Below, piece by piece: positions 17,118 through 25,276 of a stretch of DNA of 64,000 nt. The stretch spans positions 434,001 to 498,000 of the forward strand of contig NZ_LT703001.1 in NCBI RefSeq assembly GCF_900149705.1. The letters run 5' to 3'. Source of the stretch: Sphingorhabdus sp. Alg231-15. GTDB lineage: Bacteria; Pseudomonadota; Alphaproteobacteria; Sphingomonadales; Sphingomonadaceae. The first letter of the stretch is position 1. The number at the start of each line of letters is the position of its first letter. The notes beneath the pieces are model-generated. The model had not been told where the DNA came from and ran no database searches. It saw only the letters and a list, made by a program, of their open reading frames with translations. The position numbers and the translations under genes were made by a program.

Positions 17118-18797
17118 ATGGCCGTCCAATATAGCTATGTCATGAAAGGTCTGAGCAAGACTTTCCCCGGAGCACCCAAGCCGGTTCTCGACAATATCCA
17201 CCTGCAGTTCCTGCCAGGCACCAAAATTGCCATCATTGGTAAAAACGGTGCGGGTAAATCCACGTTGATGAAAATCATGGCGGGGCAAGATGAAGAATTT
17301 CAAGGTGAAGCTTGGGCAGGTGAGGGCATCCGCGTGGGTTATCTTGCGCAGGAACCCGATCTGGATGATAGCAAGACCGTTAAAGAGAATGTCATGGACG
17401 GCGTGCGCCCTGTGGCGGATCTGGTTGATCGCTTCAACGAGATTTCGACGATCATGGGCGATCCGCCGGAAGATGCTGATTTTGATGCCTTGATGGAAGA
17501 AATGGGCACATTGCAGGAGAAAATCGATGCAGTGGATGGCTGGACGCTCGACAATCAGCTCGAGATCGCCATGGAAGCTTTGCGCTGCCCTCCAGGCGAT
17601 AGCGCGGTAACGGATCTTTCTGGAGGTGAAAAGCGCCGCGTCGCGCTCTGCCGCCTGTTACTCGACAAGCCGGACATTTTGATGCTCGATGAGCCTACCA
17701 ACCATCTCGATGCGGAGAGTGTGGCTTGGCTGGAAAAGCATCTTATTGATTACGCTGGCAACGTCATTCTCGTAACCCATGACCGCTATTTCCTCGACAA
17801 TGTCGTCGGTTGGGTGCTCGAAATCGATCGCGGTAAAGGCATTCCGTTTGAAGGAAATTACTCCAACTGGCTTGATGCAAAAGCCAAACGGATGGCGCAG
17901 GAAGAGCGGGAAGATAAAAGCCGTCAGAAAGCCATCGAACACGAATTGCAATGGATGCGACAGTCTCCAAAGGCGCGTCAAACCAAGTCAAAGGCTCGTA
18001 TCAAAGCCTTTGATGATCTGGTTGAGGCACAAGAAAATCGCCAGATCGGCAAAGCCCAAATTCTTATCCAGACACCAGAGCGGCTGGGTTCTAAGGTGAT
18101 AGAGGCTAAAGGTCTGACCAAAGCTTATGGCGACAAGCTGTTGTTTGAAAATCTTGAATTCTCACTGCCACCAGGCGGTATTGTCGGCATTATCGGCGCA
18201 AACGGTGCAGGTAAGACAACGCTTTTCCGGATCATTACCGGACAGGAAACCCCCGATAGCGGTACGCTGGAACTCGGTGACACGGTGAAACTCGGTTATG
18301 TCGATCAGAGCCGCGATACGCTTGATGCATCAAAAAACATCTGGGAAGAAATATCGGGTGGCCATGATTTCTTCACCTTCGGCAAGAACGAAGTTCAGAC
18401 ACGAGCCTATGTTGGTGCATTTAACTTCAAAGGGACAGACCAGCAAAAGAAAGTCGGCCAGCTATCGGGCGGTGAACGTAACCGCGTCCATCTCGCGAAA
18501 ATGCTGAAAGAAGGCGGCAACGTGCTGCTGCTCGATGAACCGACCAACGATTTGGACGTGGAAACGCTGCGTGCACTGGAAGATGCTCTGGAAAGCTTTG
18601 CTGGCTGTGCCGTGGTTATTTCGCATGACCGCTTTTTCCTCGATCGGCTTGCGACACATATCCTAGCATTTGAAGGCGACAGTCATGTCGAGTGGTTTGA
18701 AGGCAATTTCGAAAGCTATGAGGAAGACAAACGTCGTCGTCTCGGCGATGCCGCGGATCGACCAACGCGGGTGGCTTACAAGAAACTGACACGTTAA
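17118..18797 (+). CDS. ettA: Energy-dependent translational throttle protein EttA (ABC-F)
   Basis: 559 aa (E. coli 555). A soluble ABC-F ATPase that binds the ribosomal E site and gates entry into elongation according to ATP/ADP ratio. Two nucleotide-binding domains are complete: Walker A G-K-N-G-A-G-K-S-T and G-A-N-G-A-G-K-T-T, signatures L-S-G-G-E-K-R-R and L-S-G-G-E-R-N-R, Walker B with D-E-P-T-N-H-L-D and D-E-P-T-N-D-L-D. The arm and linker between them are rich in basic residues. ATG 17118 gives the family start; a GTG at 17076 is open but not conserved in style. Monocistronic or with the small membrane gene after it. Confidence 0.95.
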   Translation: MAVQYSYVMKGLSKTFPGAPKPVLDNIHLQFLPGTKIAIIGKNGAGKSTLMKIMAGQDEEFQGEAWAGEGIRVGYLAQEPDLDDSKTVKENVMDGVRPVADLVDRFNEISTIMGDPPEDADFDALMEEMGTLQEKIDAVDGWTLDNQLEIAMEALRCPPGDSAVTDLSGGEKRRVALCRLLLDKPDILMLDEPTNHLDAESVAWLEKHLIDYAGNVILVTHDRYFLDNVVGWVLEIDRGKGIPFEGNYSNWLDAKAKRMAQEEREDKSRQKAIEHELQWMRQSPKARQTKSKARIKAFDDLVEAQENRQIGKAQILIQTPERLGSKVIEAKGLTKAYGDKLLFENLEFSLPPGGIVGIIGANGAGKTTLFRIITGQETPDSGTLELGDTVKLGYVDQSRDTLDASKNIWEEISGGHDFFTFGKNEVQTRAYVGAFNFKGTDQQKKVGQLSGGERNRVHLAKMLKEGGNVLLLDEPTNDLDVETLRALEDALESFAGCAVVISHDRFFLDRLATHILAFEGDSHVEWFEGNFESYEEDKRRRLGDAADRPTRVAYKKLTR

Positions 18798-18842
18798 GTG
18801 ATGGTGTAGCTTGCATATCAACTGAAAACCGGGGTTTGGGCT

Positions 18843-19382
18843 ATGAAAATGACACCGCAGAATATCGCGATTTTTGTTGGCGCTCTTCTCATCGGCGGCT
18901 TTTTAGGCTTTCAATATTCCGGTTTCGCATGGCTGCTTGTTCCGCTGATCATCTTTGTTGTGGTCATTTTGCTGCGTAACAAGTCAGGTGAAAAGGCAGA
19001 TTCCGAAGAAACTGCCGAAGCTATGAAGATGATCCCGGCTACTGGAAAAGCGCGGATATATGTCATGCGCAAAGGCTTTGTTACGGGGCAGCAGGGAATG
19101 AACATTACCATTGGCAATCAATGGAACAGTCAGATCCGTAGCAAATATTTCCTGATGGCAGAGGTGGAACCTGGTGCCCACGAAATCACGGCACAAATGT
19201 CAAGCGGCAGCAAATCGGCAGCGGTTTCGCATGAAGTGACGCTGGCAGAGAGCGAGATTGCGCTGCTCGACATGAAAATCAATATGGGTGCATTGCAGGG
19301 CAAACCGGACTTTACGGAGATACGTGATGCTCGCGAGGCAAACGGGATGCTATCAGGGTTGAAACTGGTTCGGTGGAAATAG
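18843..19382 (+). CDS. Membrane protein with DUF2846-like domain
   Basis: 179 aa. Two closely spaced hydrophobic segments (about residues 8-45) form a hairpin or one long anchor. After an acidic linker, the second half shows A-R-I-Y-V-M-R-K-G-F, later Y-F-L-M-A-E-V-E-P-G-A-H-E-I. That spacing resembles DUF2846, a beta-domain seen in small envelope proteins. No enzyme motif. It lies 45 bp after ettA on the same strand. Function unknown. Confidence 0.6.
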   Translation: MKMTPQNIAIFVGALLIGGFLGFQYSGFAWLLVPLIIFVVVILLRNKSGEKADSEETAEAMKMIPATGKARIYVMRKGFVTGQQGMNITIGNQWNSQIRSKYFLMAEVEPGAHEITAQMSSGSKSAAVSHEVTLAESEIALLDMKINMGALQGKPDFTEIRDAREANGMLSGLKLVRWK

Positions 19383-19409
19383 CAATATATGACTAGTGGG
19401 AAATTTTGT

Positions 19410-20105
19410 TCACCGCAATCGTTTCACAAATAATTGCCCATTATCATCGCGTTTGCTCTGAAAGTTCGGAACTTGCTCGAACATATCGGATAGCCTTGAG
19501 AAACCGTAATTGCGCACATCAAAGCTGGAGCGATTTCCCGCGATCTTGCCAACTTCGCTCAAACTCGCATAGCCTTCCGCATCACGTTTGCTGGCCTGAT
19601 AGGCATCGATCAGTAACTTTACCAAAACGTCATCTGCGGCCTTAGGTTCATCAGCCTTGTCTGCCTTTATCAAGGCCTCGACATCAATGAAACGGCTGCA
19701 AGCTTGCCTGAATGCCTCCGGAGTTTTGGCGCTGCCAAAGCCATAGACATCAATACCTTCCTGACGGATACGCATGGCGAGTGGCATAAAGTCACTATCA
19801 CTGCTCATAATCCCGAAGCCACCGATTTTGCCGCGGAACAGCAAATCCATCGCATCGATTGTCATTTTCATGTCCGTGGCATTTTTGCCTTTGGTCATGT
19901 CAAATTGCTGCTGCGGTTCGATGCCATATTTGTGCAGGATATCGACCCAGCCTTTGAGCGACTGTTTGCGCCAATTGCCGTATGCGCGGCGGATATTGAC
20001 GGTGCCAAGTTCAGCCAAAGCAGTCAAAACAGGATCAATCCCTGCGTGGCTGGCATTATCTGCATCAATCAGCAGGGCGATATTGTCGTTATGGGATTTG
20101 CTCAT
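19410..20105 (-). CDS. NYN-domain ribonuclease-like protein with LOTUS/OST-HTH domain
   Basis: 231 aa from ATG 20105. The N-terminal PIN-like NYN domain (LabA/DUF88 type, about residues 5-145) has acidic positions in L-L-I-D-A-D-N-A, N-A-T-D-M-K and S-S-D-S-D-F that would bind metal for RNA cleavage. The C-terminal part (about 160-231) with F-D-V-R-N-Y-G-F-S-R-L-S-D matches the OST-HTH/LOTUS RNA-binding fold. The pair suggests RNA turnover. An in-frame GTG at 20162 would add 19 residues that do not look conserved. The target RNA is unknown. Confidence 0.85.
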   Translation of the reverse strand: MSKSHNDNIALLIDADNASHAGIDPVLTALAELGTVNIRRAYGNWRKQSLKGWVDILHKYGIEPQQQFDMTKGKNATDMKMTIDAMDLLFRGKIGGFGIMSSDSDFMPLAMRIRQEGIDVYGFGSAKTPEAFRQACSRFIDVEALIKADKADEPKAADDVLVKLLIDAYQASKRDAEGYASLSEVGKIAGNRSSFDVRNYGFSRLSDMFEQVPNFQSKRDDNGQLFVKRLR

Positions 20106-20228
20106 CGCCCGATGATGTACGTAGGGCAGGGTGTGTTCAAGTGGAAAAACTTGCATTCTCACATTGATGAGACTTTGGCGCGTTGAATCTAATCTTATAA
20201 ATTCACGGATGACGCGTTGCAGTACCGA

Positions 20229-20855
20229 TCAAGGAACAAGCCACTGCCCATCCCATTTGCTATTGTCCATATTCCAAGTGAACAATGCGCGCCTGTGGCC
20301 AGTATGTGCCAAATACAGCCATTCGATCTTGTCAATCTCGATCAATAATATTGCGAAATTTTCTCGGGCGGGTGCGACCTCGAAACCTTCGGGCTTACGT
20401 CCTTCGACTGCGGGATCAAGGCCGGAGGTTGGAGCCCTAACCGGACTTCCGGGTGCAGGGTCCGCAAGGTAGCAGCGCTTTCCGTAGAGCGTGGCCTCGT
20501 TCCACGCAGCATCGCCGGCAGAACTGTTATGTTCGATACGACCGAGACCGGATAGGCGCAGTTGCACTTTGGCCTCCGGATGATAACCGAGAATCGAAAC
20601 CGGGCCGCCATCTCCAATATCGACAACCTTTGAAGCGCGGACATCGGTATTGAACCGCAATATGCGATCCTCGCGCGCGGCCTCGCGCAAAACCATGATA
20701 CGCTGGCTGGGACTACCATTATTTTGGACGGTCGCCACGCTGGGCGTGTGGAGCGGGGATTTACGATCCTTCGATCCGCTGACCAACAACCGCCATGCTT
20801 CCTCTAAAGAAAGAGCTAGGTCATCAAGAAAGGGTTGTTCAGATACGCCGCTCAT
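20229..20855 (-). CDS. Pyridoxamine 5'-phosphate oxidase-like FMN protein
   Basis: 208 aa. A split-barrel flavin-binding protein of the PNPOx-like superfamily: the R-I-M-V-L-R-E strand, a R-F-N-T-D-x-R-A-S-K segment near residues 90-98 for the FMN phosphate, and a W-(N)-x-W end. Bona fide PdxH has an extended C-terminal pyridoxal motif that I do not see, so it may be a general FMN reductase/oxidase. It is the last gene of the bicarbonate operon, overlapping the carbonic anhydrase stop by 4 bp. Confidence 0.75.
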   Translation of the reverse strand: MSGVSEQPFLDDLALSLEEAWRLLVSGSKDRKSPLHTPSVATVQNNGSPSQRIMVLREAAREDRILRFNTDVRASKVVDIGDGGPVSILGYHPEAKVQLRLSGLGRIEHNSSAGDAAWNEATLYGKRCYLADPAPGSPVRAPTSGLDPAVEGRKPEGFEVAPARENFAILLIEIDKIEWLYLAHTGHRRALFTWNMDNSKWDGQWLVP

Positions 20856-21478
20856 TCCACTGCTTCGAACGCCCCAGTCGCCTCATCAAGTGTAAAGAGA
20901 GAAGCCTCGCCGATTGCATACCAGGCACCGTGAAGCATTATTTCTCCGCGTTTTTCGCGCTCGGCGATGAACGGAAAGCTACGCAAATTCTCGATACTGA
21001 GTTTGATTGCTTCGAGTTCAAGCGCCTTCTGCGGATTAGCAGGCGCGTCGGCAATTACCTGATCCCGCGCTTCGGTGATGATTGACATCCATTCATCGAC
21101 GAAAGTGTCGCCGGGAACACCAAGTTCTCCGCCCTTTAATGCCGCGTTTATCCCGCCACATTGGCCATGACCGAGTACAACAATATGCTTTACATTCAGG
21201 CCGGTCACGCCGAATTCTATCGCGGCTGATGCGCCATGTAGGCCGCCGCTATCGTCATAGGGTGGCACAAGATTGGCAACATTGCGCAGCGCAAACACCT
21301 GTCCCGGACTGGTGTCGAAAATGGTCGCTGGATCAACCCGGCTGTCACAGCATGAAATGACCATGATTGGTGGCGCCTGGCCTTCTTTCGCCAGCGCGTC
21401 ATAGCGCGCCCGTTGTTTGGGATAAGAATCTTCCCGAAAACGCTTATATCCTTCTAGCAGCGCATGAAATTCTTGCAT
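20852..21478 (-). CDS. Beta-class carbonic anhydrase
   Basis: 208 aa. Interconverts CO2 and bicarbonate. The Zn ligands are Cys43, His104 and Cys107, seen in S-C-C-D-S-R and G-H-G-Q-C-G-G; the Asp45-Arg47 dyad is intact. No signal peptide, so cytoplasmic. It is third in an operon after an SbtA-type bicarbonate transporter and a PII-like protein, with start and stop codons overlapping on both sides. This placement suggests conversion of imported bicarbonate for carboxylases or pH balance. Confidence 0.93.
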   Translation of the reverse strand: MQEFHALLEGYKRFREDSYPKQRARYDALAKEGQAPPIMVISCCDSRVDPATIFDTSPGQVFALRNVANLVPPYDDSGGLHGASAAIEFGVTGLNVKHIVVLGHGQCGGINAALKGGELGVPGDTFVDEWMSIITEARDQVIADAPANPQKALELEAIKLSIENLRSFPFIAEREKRGEIMLHGAWYAIGEASLFTLDEATGAFEAVE

Positions 21479-21789
21479 TAAAAACGATCCCCCCGGACGA
21501 CCTCCACATTTGCGATGGTCAGTAATAAACTATGACTGTCCAGTAGCGGCGCCAGCGCATCAGTCAACTGTTGCGCTTTCTCTTTGTTGGCGATCATCAG
21601 TATGATCGACTTAGCAGCCGCACCGGTAATCTCATCATGGTGCCAGCGACCATCCCGCCCTCCGCCAGAGGCGATTTTAATGACGCTCCACCCTGAAATA
21701 TCTACTTGCTTGGCATAGCCGATAATCTTGGGAACTAGCGGAGTATCCACCAGAATTTCGATGCGTTTGCGTTGGACCGTGTCGACCAT
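21478..21789 (-). CDS. PII-like regulatory protein, SbtB type
   Basis: 103 aa. Ferredoxin-like beta-alpha-beta order with a long flexible T-loop (S-G-G-G-R-D-G-R-W-H-H) after the V-D-I-S-G-W-S-V strand, as in PII proteins. It sits 3 bp after the SbtA-type gene. In cyanobacteria SbtB binds adenine nucleotides including cAMP and blocks SbtA. The short C terminus (E-V-V-R-G-D-R-F) lacks a cysteine-bearing C-terminal loop of the kind present in some cyanobacterial SbtB. Identification leans on both fold and partner gene. Confidence 0.78.
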   Translation of the reverse strand: MVDTVQRKRIEILVDTPLVPKIIGYAKQVDISGWSVIKIASGGGRDGRWHHDEITGAAAKSIILMIANKEKAQQLTDALAPLLDSHSLLLTIANVEVVRGDRF

Positions 21790-21792
21790 ATC

Positions 21793-22767
21793 TTACCCCA
21801 GAAATTTCGCGATTGCGGCAAATAGAGAAATACCGAACAGGATGTTGAATGGAAAGGTTATACCCAGCGACATCGCCAGATATATACCCGGATCGGCCTG
21901 CGGCAGCGCCAGACGCATCGCCGCTGGAACCGCGATATAGGAGGCGCTAGCGCACAAAACGCCCAATATTGCGGCTGATCCCGGGTCGAGACCAATTAGT
22001 GTTCCCACAATTGTTCCAATTGTCCCGTTGATAATCGGCAGGATTACCGCCAGCGTTGCCAAGGGTATTGTGATCTTGCGGGTCTCCAGCAATCGTCGGG
22101 CGGCGATCAACCCCATATCGAGAAGGAAGAGGCACAATACCCCTTTGAAACCGACATCAAATAGCGGTTTGATCGGCGCAAATCCCTCAGTGCCGGCAAT
22201 GAAACCGATAATGAAAGCGCCCAACAATAGCACAACAGAGCCATTGGTCAGGACTTCATGCATAAGATTGGTGCCTGGACCAGTATCTACAGAACTGTCC
22301 GATTTGAGTCTCTGCGAATAGGCGCGGGCCAGCAACAAACCCGTAATGATAGCTGGCATCTCCATAAGTGCCATCACCCCGACCATGAAACCGTCAGGTC
22401 TGATACCCTGCACCGTCAGCAATTCTATGGCGGTTACAAAGGTGACTACGCTGACCGAGCCATAATGAGCCGAGACGGCGCCAGCATCTATTGCTCCCAA
22501 CTTACCGAATGACCGGAGCATGAAGAACGCGAGAATAGGAAGGGTAAAACCAAGCAATATACCGGAGACAGCGGCGGCTACGAGATCGATCGAAAATCCC
22601 GTTGATGCGACCTCCACACCGCCCTTCAGACCGATAGCGGCCATCAGGTAAATTGACATGGCTTTGGCAAAGGCTTCGGGAATAGCAAGATCGGAGCGGA
22701 TTGCAGCAGCCAAAAAACCGAGAATGAAGAACAGGATGACGGGGGAAGTCAGGGTTTCAATGATCAT
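21793..22767 (-). CDS. Sodium-dependent bicarbonate transporter, SbtA family
   Basis: 324 aa, about ten membrane spans in two inverted halves, slightly shorter than cyanobacterial SbtA (near 370). Recognisable stretches are G-A-V-S-A-H-Y-G-S-V-S-V-V-T-F, A-L-M-E-M-P-A-I and the late A-S-A-S-Y-I-A-V-P-A-A-M-R segment. The family imports HCO3- with Na+ through the inner membrane. First gene of a four-gene operon with the PII-like regulator, carbonic anhydrase and PNPOx-like gene; divergent from lipA across 86 bp. Family call strong; substrate inferred from family and neighbours. Confidence 0.88.
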   Translation of the reverse strand: MIIETLTSPVILFFILGFLAAAIRSDLAIPEAFAKAMSIYLMAAIGLKGGVEVASTGFSIDLVAAAVSGILLGFTLPILAFFMLRSFGKLGAIDAGAVSAHYGSVSVVTFVTAIELLTVQGIRPDGFMVGVMALMEMPAIITGLLLARAYSQRLKSDSSVDTGPGTNLMHEVLTNGSVVLLLGAFIIGFIAGTEGFAPIKPLFDVGFKGVLCLFLLDMGLIAARRLLETRKITIPLATLAVILPIINGTIGTIVGTLIGLDPGSAAILGVLCASASYIAVPAAMRLALPQADPGIYLAMSLGITFPFNILFGISLFAAIAKFLG

Positions 22768-22853
22768 GGGTACCCACTATCTAATCAGGTGAGATACGGA
22801 TTAGCAGCCATATCGCGGTTGGCAAGCGCACCTGTCATCGCTATCTGATAGAA

Positions 22854-23792
22854 ATGAACGAAATTACCAAGATACCAGCCCCGTCCGGCAAGCCCGCTCG
22901 ACAACGCAAGCCAGATTGGATTCGGGTGAAAGCACCGATGGGCAAGGGATTTGAAGAAACCCGCAAGCTGATGCGGGAACATAAACTCAATACTGTTTGC
23001 GAAGAGGCCGCTTGCCCTAATATTGGGGAATGCTGGACCAAGAAACATGCGACCGTCATGATTCTGGGTGATGTCTGCACCCGTGCCTGTGCATTTTGTA
23101 ATGTAAAAACAGGCATGCCGATGAAGGTGGATCCACTGGAGCCCCAGCATACAGCAGATGCGGCTGCGAAATTGGGCCTCGAACATATCGTGATTACCTC
23201 GGTGGATCGTGATGATTTGCCCGATGGTGGTGCCAGTCAGTTTGTAAAAGTGATCGAAGCTCTGCGCCGAACGACACCGGACACGACCATCGAAATCTTG
23301 ACCCCGGATTTCCGCAATAAAGCCGACGCAGCGGTTGAGGCAATCGTCACGGCGCGGCCCGATGTCTATAATCACAATCTGGAGACCGTTCCGCGGCTTT
23401 ATCCCAACATAAGGCCTGGCGCGCGCTATTATGCATCTCTGCGTCTTCTGGAGCAGGTGAAGCGTCTAGATCCCTCGATTTTCACAAAATCCGGTATCAT
23501 GCTTGGCCTTAGTGAGCAGCGGTTGGAAGTACACCAGGTGATGGACGATATGCGCTCTGCTGATATCGACTTCCTCACAATGGGCCAATATCTGCAACCA
23601 ACGCCGAAGCATGTGAAGGTCGATGAGTTTATCAAACCACAAGCCTTTGACGCTTATGCTTCAATTGCCCGGGCGAAGGGTTTTCTTTTGGTGGCGTCGA
23701 GCCCGCTGACTCGCTCCAGCTATCATGCAGGGGAAGATTTTGCGAAAATGCGTCAGGCACGTGAGGAAAAGCTAGCCCGTGCCGGCGCATAG
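22854..23792 (+). CDS. lipA: Lipoyl synthase
   Basis: 312 aa. Radical-SAM enzyme that inserts two sulfurs into octanoyl groups on E2 and GcvH proteins. Both iron-sulfur clusters are visible: the auxiliary cluster Cys49, Cys54, Cys60 ([12 protein letters not shown]) and the radical-SAM cluster Cys75, Cys79, Cys82 (C-T-R-A-C-A-F-C). A C-terminal R-S-S-Y motif supplies the serine ligand. The 3' end overlaps the next gene by 14 bp. Confidence 0.97.
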   Translation: MNEITKIPAPSGKPARQRKPDWIRVKAPMGKGFEETRKLMREHKLNTVCEEAACPNIGECWTKKHATVMILGDVCTRACAFCNVKTGMPMKVDPLEPQHTADAAAKLGLEHIVITSVDRDDLPDGGASQFVKVIEALRRTTPDTTIEILTPDFRNKADAAVEAIVTARPDVYNHNLETVPRLYPNIRPGARYYASLRLLEQVKRLDPSIFTKSGIMLGLSEQRLEVHQVMDDMRSADIDFLTMGQYLQPTPKHVKVDEFIKPQAFDAYASIARAKGFLLVASSPLTRSSYHAGEDFAKMRQAREEKLARAGA

Positions 23793-24267
23793 AGAAACTC
23801 GCGAACTTCCTCATAGCGCGGCGCAAATGTACGCGTTGGTTGCGGATGTAGGAAGTTATGAAGAATTCTTACCGTGGGTTGTGGGAACGCGCATTCGTTC
23901 AAATAGCGAAATTGAGATGGTCGCCGATGTGATTGTCGGTTTCAAAGGGTTGCGGGAGCAGTTCACATCGCGCGTGGTCAAGAGTTCCACCAAACGCACG
24001 ATTGAAGTGGATTATCTAGATGGACCGCTGAAACAGCTGCACAATGAGTGGATCTTTCGTGAACGGGAAGGCGGAGGAAGCTATGTCGATTTTTATGTAG
24101 CGTTTACCTTCAAGAACCGGATGTTTGAAAAACTCGCCGGACAGATGTTCGCGAAGGCGTTACACAAAATGACCAGTGCCTTTGTTGAGCGTGCCGAAGA
24201 GGTTTACGGCAGCAACTATTCAGACGTTTCAGGGAGCAGCAGTTCCAGCGCAACCAGTACGGCCTGA
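23779..24267 (+). CDS. RatA/COQ10-type START-domain protein
   Basis: 162 aa starting at GTG 23779, inside the end of lipA. The opening [17 protein letters not shown] is diagnostic of the COQ10/RatA polyketide cyclase-like family. Mitochondrial COQ10 binds ubiquinone and helps respiration; E. coli RatA was described as a toxin blocking 70S assembly. In alphaproteobacteria a ubiquinone-chaperone role is more likely and no antitoxin gene is adjacent. The Ser-rich tail overlaps the convergent CinA-family gene by 52 bp. Confidence 0.9.
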   Translation: MPAHRETRELPHSAAQMYALVADVGSYEEFLPWVVGTRIRSNSEIEMVADVIVGFKGLREQFTSRVVKSSTKRTIEVDYLDGPLKQLHNEWIFREREGGGSYVDFYVAFTFKNRMFEKLAGQMFAKALHKMTSAFVERAEEVYGSNYSDVSGSSSSSATSTA

Positions 24268-24731
24268 AGCCGAATATCAGCTCGGCTTTTGTCCGCGCCG
24301 AAATCATGGCGGTCAGCGACAACATCATCGATGCTTTTGCCCTTTTCGGCTTTGGCAAATACCACCGTCCCAACTGGTTTTTTCTCGGTTCCCCCGCCGG
24401 GGCCGGCCACACCGGTTATCGCCACAGCAACATCACATCCAGATTTTTGTAAAGCACCCCTTGCCATGCCCCAGGCAACGGCAATGGATACCGCACCAAA
24501 TGTCTCCAGCATATCATCACTGACATCGAGCAGACTTTGTTTGGCTTCGTTGGAATAGGTGTTGAACCCGCAGTCAAACACATCACTGCTTCCAGCAATT
24601 TCCGTCAGCGCAGCCGCGACGAGACCGCCGGTACAACTCTCCGCAACGGCAATACGTCGACCGGCTTCACGATTGGCGTCAATGACTTGCTTCGCCAGAT
24701 TGACGAGTTCCTCTGGTAATAGATTTTGCAT
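24216..24731 (-). CDS. CinA-family nicotinamide-nucleotide amidohydrolase (PncC-type)
   Basis: 171 aa, corresponding to the C-terminal amidase domain of CinA. It hydrolyses NMN to nicotinate mononucleotide and ammonia in NAD salvage. The signature A-E-S-C-T-G-G is at about residues 29-35 and A-I-T-G-V-A-G-P-G-G-G at about 102-112. The last 17 codons overlap the end of the convergent RatA-like gene by 52 bp, longer than usual for such pairs. The next gene on the strand lies 14 bp upstream. Confidence 0.9.
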   Translation of the reverse strand: MQNLLPEELVNLAKQVIDANREAGRRIAVAESCTGGLVAAALTEIAGSSDVFDCGFNTYSNEAKQSLLDVSDDMLETFGAVSIAVAWGMARGALQKSGCDVAVAITGVAGPGGGTEKKPVGTVVFAKAEKGKSIDDVVADRHDFGADKSRADIRLQAVLVALELLLPETSE

Positions 24732-24745
24732 AGCGCTCCGCTAAC

Positions 24746-25276
24746 CTATTCCGAAACGGCTTTGCAAATATTGAAAGGGTCTTTTCTACCTTCTTTGCCA
24801 TCATTGCTGCCCAGCTGCGCCAGCATTACGGTCAATCCGGCAAGATTGGCTGTCGGCATAGGCTCAAGCAGGCCATAAACTTTGTCGATCGTGGGACAAT
24901 CCTTGGCCTTGATCTCCTGCGCAAGCATTGCGGGGATCATAGCATCCACAAATGGACGCATCGCATCCATTTCCATATTTTCGGGAAAATCCTGCCCAAC
25001 CATTAATCCAATGGCCGTGCTTGCTTCTGGCCAGGCTTTCTCTGAATCATATTCATATCTTTGCATCTGCTCGGAATCGATCTGAAGAAGCGCGGCGGAT
25101 GCAGGCAAGCTGTTTGAACATTTGGTTCTCACAGCACCCAAAGCACCGGGTAGAATATAGGTTATAAGGGATTCCGCCGTTTCTGCGGGGATACACGGTT
25201 TTGTTTCTGCGGCTTGTGCCGAGGTTGCGCTTACTAGCGCGATTGCGGCCGATGCGGCCGATATTTTTCTGAACAT
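24746..25276 (-). CDS. Secreted hypothetical protein
   Basis: 176 aa from ATG 25276. A signal peptide (about 1-22, ending A-Q-A-A-E) precedes a mature domain with four Cys that could form two disulfides in the periplasm. No family recognised. The ATG overlaps the TGA of ispDF by one base (TGATG), so it is translationally coupled to it; it ends 14 bp before the CinA-family gene. The open frame further upstream lies inside ispDF and is a shadow. Confidence 0.7.
   Translation of the reverse strand: MFRKISAASAAIALVSATSAQAAETKPCIPAETAESLITYILPGALGAVRTKCSNSLPASAALLQIDSEQMQRYEYDSEKAWPEASTAIGLMVGQDFPENMEMDAMRPFVDAMIPAMLAQEIKAKDCPTIDKVYGLLEPMPTANLAGLTVMLAQLGSNDGKEGRKDPFNICKAVSE

Noticed and set aside
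17004-17303. 100-residue upstream extension of the M28 peptidase frame
   Set aside because: It runs through the start of ettA on the other strand, and the signal peptide begins at ATG 17003.
23779-24267. RatA-like gene as part of a toxin-antitoxin pair
   Set aside because: No small antitoxin gene is adjacent; overlap with lipA and the COQ10 motif favour a ubiquinone-related housekeeping role.
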